The notes beneath the pieces were generated by a model. That model did not search any database, was not told where the DNA came from, and saw only the letters and a list, made by a program, of their open reading frames with translations. Positions 1-23,810 of a DNA stretch of 64,000 nucleotides are shown here, in pieces. The stretch covers positions 310,001 through 374,000 of the forward strand of contig NZ_JAWQJT010000002.1 of NCBI RefSeq assembly GCF_033441515.1, read 5' to 3'. Numbering within the stretch: position 1 is the stretch's first letter; every line of letters starts with the position of its first letter. This stretch comes from Amycolatopsis solani (lineage in GTDB: Bacteria; Actinomycetota; Actinomycetes; Mycobacteriales; Pseudonocardiaceae). The translations under genes were made by a program, and so were the position numbers.

Positions 1-1
1 C

Positions 2-3000
2 GCCGACGGCGGTCCGTTCCGGGCCGGGGCGCTCGACGCCGACGTCGACCCGGACGCGCCCCGGACCCACGCGCTCGACGTGGTCGGCCGGGTCACCGGC
101 GGGACGCTGGAGCTGACCTGGGCGCACGCCACCGGGCTGCACCACCGGGCCACGGTCGAGGCGCTGGCCGAGCGGATGCTGGCCGCGCTGCGGGAGATCA
201 TCGCCCACTGCGCCGAGCCGGACGCCGGGGGCCGCACGCCGTCGGACTTCCCGCTCGCCGCGCTCGATCAGGCCGGAGTGGACACCCTGGTCGGCGACGG
301 GCGGGCCGTCGAGGACGTCTACCCGCTCACGCCGATGCAGGGCGGGATGGTCTTCCACGGGCTTTCGCAGACCGAGCAGGGCATGTACGTCGAGCAGGCG
401 ACGTTCGTGCTCGACGGCGTCACGGACCCGGGGCGGCTCGGCGAGGCGTGGCAGCGGGTCGTCGACCGGACCCCGGTCCTGCGCACGGCCTTCGTGTGGG
501 CCGGCGTCGAAGAGCCGTTGCAGGTGGTGCGAAACGAGGTGCGGCTGCCGGTCCGCCACCTCCACTGGACCGGGCTCGACGCGGCCGCGGAACTGCCGAA
601 ACTGCTCGCCGAGGACCGCGCGCAGGGGCTCGACCTCGCCGTCGCGCCGCTGATGCGGGTCACGCTCGCGCGGGTGTCGGCGACGGAAGTCCAGGTGCTG
701 TGGACGTTCCACCACGTGCTGCTCGACGGCTGGAGCGTCTTCCAGGTGCTTTCGGACGTCTGCACGGCCTACGCCGGCCAGCCGCTGCCCACCCGGCCGC
801 CGTTCCGCGACTACCTGACCTGGCTGGCCGGCCACGACCAGGCGGACGCCGAACGCTTCTGGCGCACCGCGCTCGCCGGTGTCGAAGGCCCGACGCCGAT
901 CCCGGGTGACCGGGCGTGCGCGAGCGTGCCCTGCTCGTCGGAGTGGCTGCCGGTGCACCTGACCGAAGCCGAGACCGCGCGGCTCGACGCGTTCGTCAAG
1001 CGGCACGGCCTCACCCACAACGTCGTGCTGCAGGGCGCGTGGGCGCTGCTGCTGGCCGCCTGCAGCGGGCACGACGACGTCGTGTTCGGCGCGACCGCGT
1101 CCGGCCGCCCGGCCGAGATCGCGGGCGTCGACGAGATCACCGGCATCTTCATCAACACGCTGCCGGTGCGGGTCGAGGTCGACCGCGGCGCCGGCGTGGC
1201 CGGGTGGCTGGCCGGGGTGCAGGCCGCGCAGGCCGAGGCCCGGCGGCACGGGCACCTGCCGCTGGCCCGCGTGCAGGGCTGGGCCGGGCTGCCGGGCGGG
1301 GTGAACCTGTGCGAGAGCCTGGTGGTGTTCGAGAACTACCCGATCACGGCCGCCGAAGCCGGGCACGGCCTGACCGTGCGCGACCTCTCCGCGCGGGAGA
1401 CGACCAACTTCCCGCTCACCGTCGTCGCCTCACCCGGCCGGGAGCTGGCGGTCGACTTCGGGTACGACCCGGCGCTGTTCGACAGTTCGACGGCCACCCG
1501 GCTCGCGGGGCACCTGCTCACGCTGCTGCGGGAGCTGACCGCCGACGGCGGCCGGCCGGTCGGCGAGGTTCCGATGACCACGCCGGACGAGGAACGGCTG
1601 CTGCGCGAGTGGACGGCGACCGGCGCGGAGCCGCCGCCCCGCTCGCTGCCGGCGTTGTTCGCCGATCAGGTCCGGGCCCGGCCGGACGCGGTGGCGGCGG
1701 TGCTGGACGGCGAAGCGGTCAGCTACCGCGAGCTGAACCGGCGCGCGAACCGGCTGGCCAACCGGCTGATCGGGCTCGGACTGCGGCCGGAGGAGCCGGT
1801 CGGACTGGCCGTCGGGCGGGCCGGGGCGGTGGTCGCGGAACTGGCCGTGGTCAAGGCGGGCGGGGCCTACCTCCCGCTCGACACGCGGGCCCCGGCCGAG
1901 CGGCAGCGGCTGCTGCTCGACGGCGTCCGGTTCGTCGTCGCCGAAGCGGACCAGCCGTACGCGACGACCATCCTGCTGTCCTCCGTGGACGATGAACCCG
2001 ACGCCGACCCGGCCGTCGACGTCGACCCGGAGCAGGTCGCCTACGTCATGTACACCTCCGGCTCGACCGGCACGCCGAAGGGTGTCGCGGTGCGCCACCG
2101 CGACGTCGCCGCGCTGGCCGCGGACGAGCGGTTCCGCGGCGGCGCGCACGAGCGGGTCCTGTTGCACTCGCCGCTGGCGTTCGACGCGACGACGTACGAA
2201 CTGTGGGTGCCGCTGCTGAACGGCGGCACGGTCGTCGCCGCGCCCGGTGACGGCGTCGACGAGGTGACGTTGCGGGAGCTGGTCCGCGAGCACCGGCTGA
2301 CCGCGATGTGGCTGACCGCGGGCCTGTTCCGGGTGCTGGCGCAGGAAACCCCGGACTGTTTCGCGGGCCTGCAGGAGGTCTGGACGGGCGGCGACGTCGT
2401 GCCCGCGGCTGCGGTGCGGCGCGTGCTGACGGCGTGTCCCGGGCTTCGGGTCGTCGACGGCTACGGCCCGACCGAGACGACGACGTTCGCCACTTCGCAC
2501 CCGATGGCCGACGTGGTCCCGGACCGGATCCCGATCGGCCGTCCGCTGGCCGGGATGCGGGCCCGCGTGCTGGACCGCTCGCTGCGCCCGGTGCCGCCGG
2601 GCGTCCCGGGCGAGCTGTACCTGGCCGGCGCGGGGCTGGCGCGCGGCTACCGCGGCCGTCCCGGCCTGACCGCCGACCGGTTCGTCGCCGACCCGGCCGG
2701 CCCGGCGGGGCACCGCATGTACCGCACGGGCGACGTCGTCCGCTGGACGGCGGCGGGCACGCTGGAGTTCCTCGGCCGCGCCGACGACCAGGTCAAGCTG
2801 CGCGGCTTCCGCGTCGAACCCGGCGAGGCCGAGGCCGTGCTGGCCCGCCACCCCGAGGTGGCGCAGGCGGCGGTCGTCGTCCGCGAGGACCGGCCGGGGG
2901 TCAAGCAGCTCGTGGCGTACGTGGTGTCGGACGCCGGCCCGGAGACCCTGCGCGCGTTCCTGGCCGGGGTGCTGCCGGACTACCTGGTGCCGTCGGCGAT

Positions 3001-3364
3001 CGTGGCGCTGGAGCGGATCCCGGTGAGCGCCAACGGCAAACTCGACCGGCGGGCCCTGCCCGCCCCGGCCGCGGGACCCGCCGAGCACGTCGAGCCGTCG
3101 ACCGACACCGAGCGCGCCCTCGCGGCGATCTGGGCCGAAGTCCTCGGCACGGACCGCATCGGCGCCGAAGACAGCTTCTTCGCCCTCGGCGGCGATTCGC
3201 TGAAGAGCCTGCACATCGCGGCGAAAGCGAGCGCGCTGTTCGCGGTCCGCGTGACCCCGGCGGACGTGCTGACGTCGCGCACGATCGCGGGGCTCGCGGG
3301 CACCGTCGAGGAACTCATCTTGGGCGAGCTCGAAAGCCTCGCCTCCGACCAGGAGTCCCGATGA
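2..3364 (+). CDS. Non-ribosomal peptide synthetase, 3' part (E tail-C-A(Val)-T), cut by window start
   Basis: The reading frame is open from base 2, so the gene starts outside the window. Bases 2 to about 230 encode the C-terminal end of an epimerization domain. A condensation domain follows (about 310-1590; HHVLLDG near 712), of the D-accepting type expected after E. Next are an adenylation domain (about 1640-3080; [11 protein letters not shown] and GYGPTE cores) and a carrier domain (LGGDSL, phosphopantetheine Ser codon at 3197-3199). Aligning the A domain to PheA gives specificity residues D-A-Y-W-W-G-G-T-F-K, a valine-type code. The module therefore adds L-Val (no E of its own) to a D-residue from the preceding module and hands it to the next NRPS. 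The stop overlaps a downstream ATG, and the tail peptide is duplicated 200 bp downstream (see the repeat feature). Domain calls are secure; valine is a code-based prediction. Confidence 0.95.
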   Translation, partial: ADGGPFRAGALDADVDPDAPRTHALDVVGRVTGGTLELTWAHATGLHHRATVEALAERMLAALREIIAHCAEPDAGGRTPSDFPLAALDQAGVDTLVGDGRAVEDVYPLTPMQGGMVFHGLSQTEQGMYVEQATFVLDGVTDPGRLGEAWQRVVDRTPVLRTAFVWAGVEEPLQVVRNEVRLPVRHLHWTGLDAAAELPKLLAEDRAQGLDLAVAPLMRVTLARVSATEVQVLWTFHHVLLDGWSVFQVLSDVCTAYAGQPLPTRPPFRDYLTWLAGHDQADAERFWRTALAGVEGPTPIPGDRACASVPCSSEWLPVHLTEAETARLDAFVKRHGLTHNVVLQGAWALLLAACSGHDDVVFGATASGRPAEIAGVDEITGIFINTLPVRVEVDRGAGVAGWLAGVQAAQAEARRHGHLPLARVQGWAGLPGGVNLCESLVVFENYPITAAEAGHGLTVRDLSARETTNFPLTVVASPGRELAVDFGYDPALFDSSTATRLAGHLLTLLRELTADGGRPVGEVPMTTPDEERLLREWTATGAEPPPRSLPALFADQVRARPDAVAAVLDGEAVSYRELNRRANRLANRLIGLGLRPEEPVGLAVGRAGAVVAELAVVKAGGAYLPLDTRAPAERQRLLLDGVRFVVAEADQPYATTILLSSVDDEPDADPAVDVDPEQVAYVMYTSGSTGTPKGVAVRHRDVAALAADERFRGGAHERVLLHSPLAFDATTYELWVPLLNGGTVVAAPGDGVDEVTLRELVREHRLTAMWLTAGLFRVLAQETPDCFAGLQEVWTGGDVVPAAAVRRVLTACPGLRVVDGYGPTETTTFATSHPMADVVPDRIPIGRPLAGMRARVLDRSLRPVPPGVPGELYLAGAGLARGYRGRPGLTADRFVADPAGPAGHRMYRTGDVVRWTAAGTLEFLGRADDQVKLRGFRVEPGEAEAVLARHPEVAQAAVVVREDRPGVKQLVAYVVSDAGPETLRAFLAGVLPDYLVPSAIVALERIPVSANGKLDRRALPAPAAGPAEHVEPSTDTERALAAIWAEVLGTDRIGAEDSFFALGGDSLKSLHIAAKASALFAVRVTPADVLTSRTIAGLAGTVEELILGELESLASDQESR

Positions 3365-3554
3365 CCCGCGAAGACCTGCCCGGCGCCGATGCCGCGAAGC
3401 TCCCGGATGCCCCCAATGTGGCGTTGGGTGCGCTGGACGCACCGAACGCCACATTGGGTGCGCTGGACGCACCCAACGCCACATTGGGGCGCATCGGCCC
3501 GCCGTTCCGCCAACTCATCTTGGGCGAGCTCGAAAGCCTCGCCTCCGACCAGGA
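3312..3554. repeat. 43-bp direct repeats bounding a 200-bp insertion at the NRPS gene junction
   Basis: Bases 3312-3354 and 3512-3554 are identical over 43 bp, exactly 200 bp apart. The first copy encodes the final residues ([13 protein letters not shown]) of the upstream NRPS. In the second copy the same peptide is readable in the frame that begins at the ATG at 3361 and stops at 3559-3561, just before the ribosome binding site of the next NRPS. Removing one unit would fuse the upstream gene to that second stop and leave a short normal intergenic gap. I infer that the original gene end lies at 3561 and that about 200 bp, including a hairpin, was inserted with duplication of the gene end. Confidence 0.85.
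3411..3489. repeat. REP-like inverted repeat with three related 22-25 bp arms
   Basis: Bases 3411-3432 (CCCCAATGTGGCGTTGGGTGCG) and 3468-3489 are perfect reverse complements. A third, nearly identical arm lies between them (3438-3462), and the arms are separated by the pentamer CTGGA (3433-3437 and 3463-3467). The element can fold into alternative hairpins and sits inside the 200-bp inserted segment. Its A/T content is higher than that of the surrounding coding DNA. It could attenuate transcription between the two NRPS genes or be a dispersed extragenic palindrome; the sequence alone does not decide. Confidence 0.8.
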
Positions 3555-3571
3555 AGCGTGAGGACGTCCCC

Positions 3572-18309
<14,738 letters not shown>

Positions 18310-18310
<1 letters not shown>

Positions 18311-19731
18311 TGACCGGAGGCGACCACCTGCCGGGGGATGCCCCGGACGCGGCGGCTGACGGCAGCAATGGCGTTGCTGCGGCGGCTGGCGGCTTTGGCG
18401 CCGATCGTTCTGCGGCTGGCGGCGCCGGCCACGCCACGACAACCGACCCTGCACCCGACCGCGTCGCGGACAGTCCCCGCCGACCGCCGACCAAGCTCGG
18501 CGGTAACCGCGACTACCGGTTGCTCTGGACCGGCCAGGTCGTCTCCGAGGCCGGGTTCAGCACCACCATGATCGCGTTCCCGCTTCTCGTCCTCGCGCTC
18601 ACCGGGTCGGCCGCGCAGTCCGGGCTCGTCGTCGGTGCCGTCGCCATCGCCCAGCTCGTCGCCGGGCTGCCTGCCGGGGCGCTGGTCGATCGCTGGCCGC
18701 GCAAGGGGGTCATGCTCGCTTGCGAGGCGGTGCAAGCGGTCGCGGCCGCCGGGCTGGTGCTGGCCCTGTGGTGGGGCACGGCCGGGGTCGGGCTGCTGGT
18801 CGTCGTGGCCGTGGTGATGGGGGTGTGCCGTGCGCTGTTCGAGCCCGCCGAAGAAGCGAGCCTGCCGCGGCTGGTTCGGGACGACCAGGTGCCGGCCGCC
18901 GTCGCGATGAACGCGGCTCGGACCAGTGCCGGGCAGTTGTCGGGGACCGCGCTCGGCGGGTTCCTGTTCGCGGTGGGGCGGCTGGTGCCGTTCGCGTTCG
19001 ACGTGCTGGCGCACGTGTTCGCGTTCGTGTCGCTGGTGTTCGTCCGGCTGCCGGGCCGTCCCGAACGGTCCGCTCAGGCGCCCGCGCACCTCGGGCGGGA
19101 GATCCTCGAAGGGCTGCGGTGGGTGTGGCAGCAGCCGCGGCTGCGCGTCACGGTCTTCTGCGTGGTCAGCCTGAACCTGTTCTTTTCGGCGTACTACCTG
19201 GTGATCATCGTGCTGGCGAACGAGCGCGGCATCCCGTCCGGCGAAATCGGCGTGATGGCCGCGATGCTCGGCGCGGGCGGCATCCTCGGCTCGCTCGCGG
19301 CGCCGTACCTGCACCGCAAACTCAGCCCGTACCTGCTGATCGCCGGCGTGTTCTGGGCGCTGACCGCGCTGACCCCGCTCGCCGTCTTCGTCCACAGTGG
19401 ATACCTGATGGGCGTGCTGTTCGCGGTGATCGCGTTCCTGCCGCCGGCGGCCAACACGACGATCAGCACCTACCAGCTCCTGTTCACCCCCGACCACCTG
19501 CGCGGCCGCCTCGGCGGCGTCCTGGGCGTGACGGGCGGCCTCGCGGCGGCCCTCGGCCCGGCCCTCGGCGGCTGGCTGGTGGAAGCCCTCCCCGGACCGG
19601 CGGCGGTCCTCGCCTGCGCGGCGGCCATCGCCCTGGTCACCCTCCTGACGACGTGCAGCGGCACCCTCCGCGGCTTCCCCGCGGCGACGCAGGCACGCGA
19701 GCTCGATCCCGCAACGGAAAGGAACACCTGA
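18310..19731 (+). CDS. MFS exporter, EntS-like, probably for the peptide product
   Basis: A 473-residue membrane protein of the major facilitator superfamily (DHA/EntS-type). The first 70 residues are a polar Ala/Gly/Asp-rich cytoplasmic tail. Then NRDYRLLWTGQVVSEAGFSTTMIAFPLLVLAL begins the first transmembrane helix, and the conserved loop 2-3 motif reads ALVDRWPRKGVM. About 11-12 hydrophobic segments follow, with a central loop near the middle. The ATG overlaps the NRPS stop (ATGA) and the stop overlaps the next gene's ATG, so NRPS, exporter and MbtH are translationally coupled. The context makes export of the assembled peptide the likely role; substrate and direction are inferred. The long polar N-terminal extension is unusual, and the start could lie downstream, but the overlapping ATG is the best-supported choice. 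Confidence 0.9.
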
Positions 19732-19928
19732 TGGACGAGAACACCACCTTCCAGGTCCTGGTCAACGACGAGGAGCAGTACTCGCTGTGGCCGGCGGACA
19801 AGGAGGTACCGGCGGGCTGGCGCCCGGACGGCACGACGGGCACCCGCCAGGAGTGCATGGACCACGTGGACGAGGTGTGGACCGACATGCGCCCCCGCAG
19901 CCTCCGCGAGCGCATGGCCGCCCAGTAG
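19731..19928 (+). CDS. MbtH-like protein, adenylation-domain chaperone
   Basis: A 65-residue protein with the full MbtH signature: N-x-E-x-Q-Y-SLWP near residue 15, VPAGW, the Gly/Cys region (TTGTRQECMDHVDEVW) and the terminal WTDMRPRSLRE. MbtH proteins bind NRPS adenylation domains and are needed for solubility or activity of many of them. Start ATG 19731 overlaps the exporter stop and has GGAAAGGA just upstream. It is the last gene of the cluster on this strand; a hairpin follows within 10 bases of the stop. Confidence 0.97.
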   Translation: MDENTTFQVLVNDEEQYSLWPADKEVPAGWRPDGTTGTRQECMDHVDEVWTDMRPRSLRERMAAQ

Positions 19929-19935
19929 GCCGCCG

Positions 19936-19971
19936 GACCGGGGCGGCCCTCGACGGAGGACCGCCCCGGTC
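19936..19971 (+). terminator. Hairpin after the NRPS/MbtH operon
   Basis: Bases 19936-19946 (GACCGGGGCGG) and 19961-19971 are perfect 11-bp reverse complements around a 14-base loop, 7 bases after the mbtH-like stop. No U-tract follows, as is common in high-GC actinomycetes. It probably ends or stabilises the NRPS operon transcript. The remaining 120 bases to the convergent gene hold nothing I recognise. Confidence 0.6.
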
Positions 19972-20091
19972 AGCCGGGACCCGGGCTCGCCGAAGCAAGT
20001 GCGTCGCCTCGCGCGGGTCCGGTCCGAGCACCGCGCGGTCGGCGGCCTGGCTGCACCTGGGTCGCAACGCCGTCCGGGCCGTGCCGGTCGC

Positions 20092-21327
20092 TCAGCGGGC
20101 TCCGCTGGGCGACCGGTCGGCCAGCACCGCCCGCGCGGTGCGGCCACCCGAGGCGAGGGCGCCCTGCAGCGAACTCGTGTCCCGGTGGTCCCCGCACACG
20201 TAAATCCCGTCGCCCCACCGGATTTCGCGGCGGATCGGGTGCGGGGCCGGCATGGCCGGGAGCGCGTGCGGGATCTCGTACCGGCCGACCTGCGGCCAGC
20301 GGGTCGCGTCGGTGCGGTACATCCGGCCGAGCGCCGCCCGGACCTCGGGCTCCGCGACGGTGGTCAGCGCCGACGCGCTCACCAGGACGGCTCCCGGTGG
20401 CGCGTACGACGGGCACACCTCGGTCAGCACGGCCGTGTTCACCACCGGGCCGCCGCGGGCGTCGACCATGATCACGGGCTCGCGCAGCGGCCGCTCGGCC
20501 GGCGCGAAGTACCAGGTCGTCACGCCGTTCCACAGCGGCTCCGCGACGCCCTCGACGAGCCGTGACGCCGTCGTGCCGTCGGTCGCCACGACGACCGCGC
20601 GAGCGGTCCAGACGTCGCCGTCCGCGGTGCGCACCTCGCCCGGCCCGATCCGGTCGACCGGCGTACCGGTGCGCACGGCGGGCAGGGGGCCGGCCAGCTG
20701 CCGGGGGAGCGCGCCCATCCCTTCGGCGGGCAGCGAGGGCGCGGAGCGCAGGAAACTCCGCCACACCAGCTGGAAGAACCGGGCCGATGTGCTGAGCTCG
20801 GCTTCGAGGAAGACGCCGGACAGGAACGGGCGCAGGACGGTGGCCACCGCCCGGTCGGACAGCCCGGCCCGGCTCAGCTCGTCGGCGGTCGTCCCGTCGC
20901 CGCCCCGCACGATCGCGCGCGCCGGGCCGGCCGCGACGCGGGCGGAGAACGCGCCGAGCGCGGCCAGGTCCTTCGCCGAGAGGTACCGGCGGGCGGCGAC
21001 GTCGCGCAGGGCCTTCGGGGCGTCGAACGGGTGGCCGAGCAGCGAGACCCGGTCGTCGTCGGCGACGCGGACCGCGCGCCAGAACCGGCCCAGCCGCAAG
21101 GCGTCGACGTCGACGAGCCGCCGGATCGCCGGGTAGGCGGGGTTGAGGATCTGGAAGCCGCGGTCGAGGCGGAAGCCGTCGACGACGTCGGTGCGCACGC
21201 GCCCGCCGACGTCGTCGGACGCCTCCAGCACCGTGCACTCGACGCCGGCCTCGTGCAGCCGCCGGGCGGCGGCGAGCCCGGCCAGCCCGGCACCGATGAC
21301 GACGACGTCCGTTTCGTGGGTGGTCAT
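20092..21327 (-). CDS. FAD-dependent amine oxidase / protoporphyrinogen-oxidase-like protein
   Basis: A 411-residue flavoprotein. The N-terminus has a Rossmann dinucleotide-binding motif (VVVIGAGLAGLAAARRL, residues about 8-24), then LEASDDVGGRVRTD, the GG motif of the amine oxidase/phytoene desaturase superfamily. The C-terminus has the second FAD-contact region (GIYVCGDHRDTSSLQGALASG). The related families oxidise porphyrinogens, carotenoid precursors or amines; the substrate cannot be read here. ATG 21327 has GGAAGGGAAC upstream and overlaps the stop of the SDR/DUF2867 gene (ATGA), so the two are co-transcribed. The pair's promoter carries a TGCATCG tandem site shared with nearby genes, linking this enzyme to the MerR regulator and TspO. 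A tetrapyrrole or redox-stress role is inference. Confidence 0.88.
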   Translation of the reverse strand: MTTHETDVVVIGAGLAGLAAARRLHEAGVECTVLEASDDVGGRVRTDVVDGFRLDRGFQILNPAYPAIRRLVDVDALRLGRFWRAVRVADDDRVSLLGHPFDAPKALRDVAARRYLSAKDLAALGAFSARVAAGPARAIVRGGDGTTADELSRAGLSDRAVATVLRPFLSGVFLEAELSTSARFFQLVWRSFLRSAPSLPAEGMGALPRQLAGPLPAVRTGTPVDRIGPGEVRTADGDVWTARAVVVATDGTTASRLVEGVAEPLWNGVTTWYFAPAERPLREPVIMVDARGGPVVNTAVLTEVCPSYAPPGAVLVSASALTTVAEPEVRAALGRMYRTDATRWPQVGRYEIPHALPAMPAPHPIRREIRWGDGIYVCGDHRDTSSLQGALASGGRTARAVLADRSPSGAR

Positions 21328-22697
21328 CGTGTTCCCTTCCCGCTTCGTTCGGCTTCGCGGACGATCGCTCGCGCGAGCCGGCCGAACACCAGGTCGTGCG
21401 CCGGTTTCTGGAGTCTCCAGTAGACGTCCCCGAGCGGGCCGGCCGGCGCGAACCGGACGCGCTGCCGCAGGCGGGAGCCGGTTCCGTCGGGTTCGGCGTG
21501 CAGGCTCAGCTCGGCGTCGCCGGGCACGCGCATGTCCGTGCCGAGCACGAGCAGGCGCCGGGCGTCGTCGCGGTGCCGGACGGTCCAGGAGTCGAGGACG
21601 TCGCCCCGCCGCGGGTGCGGCGGACGGCCGCGGTAGCCGCCGACCCCGCCGAGCAGGTGGTCGAGCAGGCCGCGCAGGGCCCACGCGGGGCGCGGCGGGA
21701 TCCCGTCGCCCAGCCCGGTGATCGCCCGCCAGACCAGGTCCGGGCCCGCGTCGCTGGCCCGGACCTGGTCGTCGACGTAGGCCCGGCCCGCGGGCGCCGC
21801 GGAGACGGGGACGCCGAGCGCCGCGCGCAACGCGTTGTCGAGGCTCACCGGTCCGCCGGGCGGGGGCGGCAGCACCGTCTCCGCGGGCGCGTCGGCGGGG
21901 AGCAGGTCGTGGTCGAGGGACCCGAACAGCGGCGCGGCCACCGCGGCCGGGACCGGCGAGGTCAAGCCCGCGACGAGCGCGGCGGCCCGGTGCGACCACA
22001 GCGGGGCGGGCACGGCGAGTGCGGCGGGCCGGCCCAGCACGCGCGCGCAGCGGCGGACGAGGTCGTGGTAGCTGATCTCTTCGGGCCCGCTGACGTCGTA
22101 GCGGCCGCGCAGGGGAGCGGATTCGACGGCGGCCGCGAGGTAGTGGCGGACGTCGGCGAGCGCGACCGGCCTGCTGCGCCGGGTGGTCCAGCCCGGCCGC
22201 GGCCGGACCGGCAGCCGGGCGGTGCGGGCGAGCAGCTCGAGCCCGGCCGACCCGCGGCCCAGGATCATCGACGCCTGGAAGGCGACGGCCGGTACCGGGC
22301 CGTCGAGCAGCACCTCGGCGACCTCGGATCGCGACGCCAGGTGCGCCGACGTCTCCCCGGCCGGTCGCGGGCCGCCGAGGTAGACGAGCTGCCGGACCCC
22401 CGCTTCGGCGGCGGCCGAGGCGACCCGCTCGGCGATGACGCGGTCGCGGCCGGCGAAACCCGGTTCACGCAGGGAGTGCACCAGGTGGAAGACCACGTCC
22501 GCGCCGGCGAAGACCTCGGCGAGCGAGCCGGGATCGGCGGCGTCGCCGCGGGTCACGGTGACCGCCGCGGGGAGGTCGTGCGGCGGGGACCGGGCGAGCA
22601 CGTGCACGGGGTACCCCGCGGCGACGAGGTCGGCGGTCAGCGCGCGGCCGACGAACCCGGTCGCGCCGAGCACGGCGCAGCGACGGGTGCGCGCCAT
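21324..22697 (-). CDS. NAD(P)-binding SDR-like protein fused to a DUF2867 domain
   Basis: A 457-residue protein. Residues 1-250 form an atypical short-chain dehydrogenase/NmrA-like Rossmann fold (CAVLGATGFVGRALTADLVAAG near the start, FHLVHSL, VYLGG). The C-terminal 160 residues match the DUF2867 type (DDQVRASDAGPDLVWRAITGLG; LDHLLGGVGGYRGRPP; DSWTVRHRDDARRLLVLGTDMRVPGDAELSL), a SRPBCC-like fold often attached to such dehydrogenases. It is the first gene of a two-gene operon with the FAD oxidase. AAGGAGAGGC precedes the ATG. The upstream region has two TGCATCG boxes 11 bp apart just after a TAGATT hexamer. The substrate is unknown. Confidence 0.9.
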   Translation of the reverse strand: MARTRRCAVLGATGFVGRALTADLVAAGYPVHVLARSPPHDLPAAVTVTRGDAADPGSLAEVFAGADVVFHLVHSLREPGFAGRDRVIAERVASAAAEAGVRQLVYLGGPRPAGETSAHLASRSEVAEVLLDGPVPAVAFQASMILGRGSAGLELLARTARLPVRPRPGWTTRRSRPVALADVRHYLAAAVESAPLRGRYDVSGPEEISYHDLVRRCARVLGRPAALAVPAPLWSHRAAALVAGLTSPVPAAVAAPLFGSLDHDLLPADAPAETVLPPPPGGPVSLDNALRAALGVPVSAAPAGRAYVDDQVRASDAGPDLVWRAITGLGDGIPPRPAWALRGLLDHLLGGVGGYRGRPPHPRRGDVLDSWTVRHRDDARRLLVLGTDMRVPGDAELSLHAEPDGTGSRLRQRVRFAPAGPLGDVYWRLQKPAHDLVFGRLARAIVREAERSGKGTR

Positions 22698-22715
22698 GCC
22701 TCTCCTTCCCAGAGC

Positions 22716-22733
22716 CGATGCAGGGCCGATGCA
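22716..22733 (-). promoter_or_regulatory. Tandem TGCATCG site, promoter of SDR/FAD-oxidase operon
   Basis: On the minus strand the site reads TGCATCGGCCCTGCATCG: two identical heptamers with an 11-bp period. It directly follows TAGATT, a possible -10 hexamer (TAnnnT), and ends 18 bases before the ATG. The same arrangement occurs before tspO. CarH/LitR proteins are known to bind 11-bp direct repeats, which fits the MerR/cobalamin-domain regulator encoded 1.1 kb away. Assignment to that regulator is inference. Confidence 0.65.
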
Positions 22734-22854
22734 AATCTACGGTCGCTCCCGGCTGTTCGCCGAACGAGTGGCGCGCGTCCCGCGTGCTGCTGTCACCCCA
22801 ATGAGGGAAAATGCAGCTAGACTGCGGTTCCGGCGGCCGTCAGCGCGCCGGATC

Positions 22855-22872
22855 TGCATCGAAGGTGAATCG
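22855..22872 (+). promoter_or_regulatory. Tandem TGCATCG/TGAATCG site before the DUF2236 gene
   Basis: The site reads TGCATCG-AAGG-TGAATCG, again with an 11-bp period, and lies 17 bases before the DUF2236 start. A TAGACT hexamer lies about 30 bases further upstream (22818-22823). This is one of four sites of this form in the 20-27 kb island. Confidence 0.6.
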
Positions 22873-22889
22873 CGAAGGGCGGTGACGGG

Positions 22890-23741
22890 ATGGCCAAGGT
22901 CGATGTGCGCGCCCAGGTGCGCGACGCGCTGTTCGCGCGGGTGGCCGGCCCGGACGGCCCCCGCAACCGGGCACGCATCCACGACACGGCCGGCCCGCGC
23001 TGGTTCGCGCCGGACAGCGCGATCCAGCGGGTGCACGGCGACACGTCGATGTTCGTCGGCGGGCTGCGCGCGCTGCTGCTGCAATCCCTGCACCCGCTGG
23101 CGATGGCCGCCGTGGCCGGGCATTCCGGGTACCGCGGTGACCCGTGGGGGCGGCTCCAGCGCACGAGCACTTTCCTCGCCGTGACGACCTTCGGCACGGC
23201 GGACGACGCCGAGCGGGCGGTGGCGACGGTGCGGGGCGTCCACGCCCGCGTGCGCGGGACGGCGCCGGACGGGCGGGCCTACCGCGCCGACGACCCGCAC
23301 CTGCTCACCTGGGTGCACATCGCCGAAGTCGACAGCTTCCTGCGTGCCCACCAGCGCTACGGCGCCCGCCCGCTCGACGAGGCGGGCTGCGACCGCTACG
23401 TCGCCGAAGCGGCGGTGGTCGCGCGCGAACTCGGCGTCCCGGATCCGCCGCGGACCCGGGCCGAGCTCGACGCCGCCCTGGCCGCGTACTGGCCGGAGCT
23501 GCGCGGCACCCGGGAAGCCCGCGAGGCGGCGCGGTTCCTGCTCCTCACGCCGCCGATCCCGTGGCCGGCCCGGGTGCCCTACGGGGTGCTGGCCGCCTCG
23601 GCGGTCGCGATGCTCCCGGCGTGGACGCGCCCGCAGCTGCGCCTGCCGTTCGTGCCCGTGGTGGAGGCGACCGCCGTGCGGCTCGCCGGGCGGGTACTGG
23701 TGAAAGCGGTGCGCTGGGTGATGACCGCGCCCGCCGGGTGA
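22890..23741 (+). CDS. DUF2236 (MpaB / latex-clearing-type) oxygenase family protein
   Basis: A 283-residue DUF2236 protein, the family that includes fungal MpaB oxygenases and the haem protein Lcp. Visible family features are LLQSLHPLAMAAVAGHSGYRGDPWGRLQRT (residues about 62-93), which holds the conserved His and Arg, and HLLTWVHIAEVDSFLRAHQRYG. The C-terminus has two hydrophobic stretches that may touch the membrane. Members are thought to bind haem and use oxygen; the substrate is unknown. Start ATG 22890 follows GGGCGGTGACGGG. The gene is divergent from the SDR operon and 69 bp upstream of the MerR regulator on the same strand, so they may be co-transcribed. Confidence 0.85.
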   Translation: MAKVDVRAQVRDALFARVAGPDGPRNRARIHDTAGPRWFAPDSAIQRVHGDTSMFVGGLRALLLQSLHPLAMAAVAGHSGYRGDPWGRLQRTSTFLAVTTFGTADDAERAVATVRGVHARVRGTAPDGRAYRADDPHLLTWVHIAEVDSFLRAHQRYGARPLDEAGCDRYVAEAAVVARELGVPDPPRTRAELDAALAAYWPELRGTREAREAARFLLLTPPIPWPARVPYGVLAASAVAMLPAWTRPQLRLPFVPVVEATAVRLAGRVLVKAVRWVMTAPAG

Positions 23742-23810
23742 ACGGTCCACTGTGGCCGGACGGGGTGTGGTTCAATCGCGATCATCGGGGACGCGGCTGG
23801 AGGAGGCCGG

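Noticed and set aside
3361..3561. 66-codon frame starting at the ATG overlapping the NRPS1 stop
   Set aside because: It consists of the palindromic element plus a copy of the NRPS C-terminus, so it is a by-product of the 200-bp insertion rather than a separate gene.
3389..3571. Upstream extension of the second NRPS frame to base 3389
   Set aside because: The extra residues are Arg/Trp/His-rich translation of the inverted repeat in the wrong frame; ATG 3572 has a proper Shine-Dalgarno and a normal NRPS leader.
19936..19971. Claim of a classic intrinsic terminator with a U-tract
   Set aside because: The hairpin is clear but no run of T follows, so only a hairpin-type terminator is proposed.
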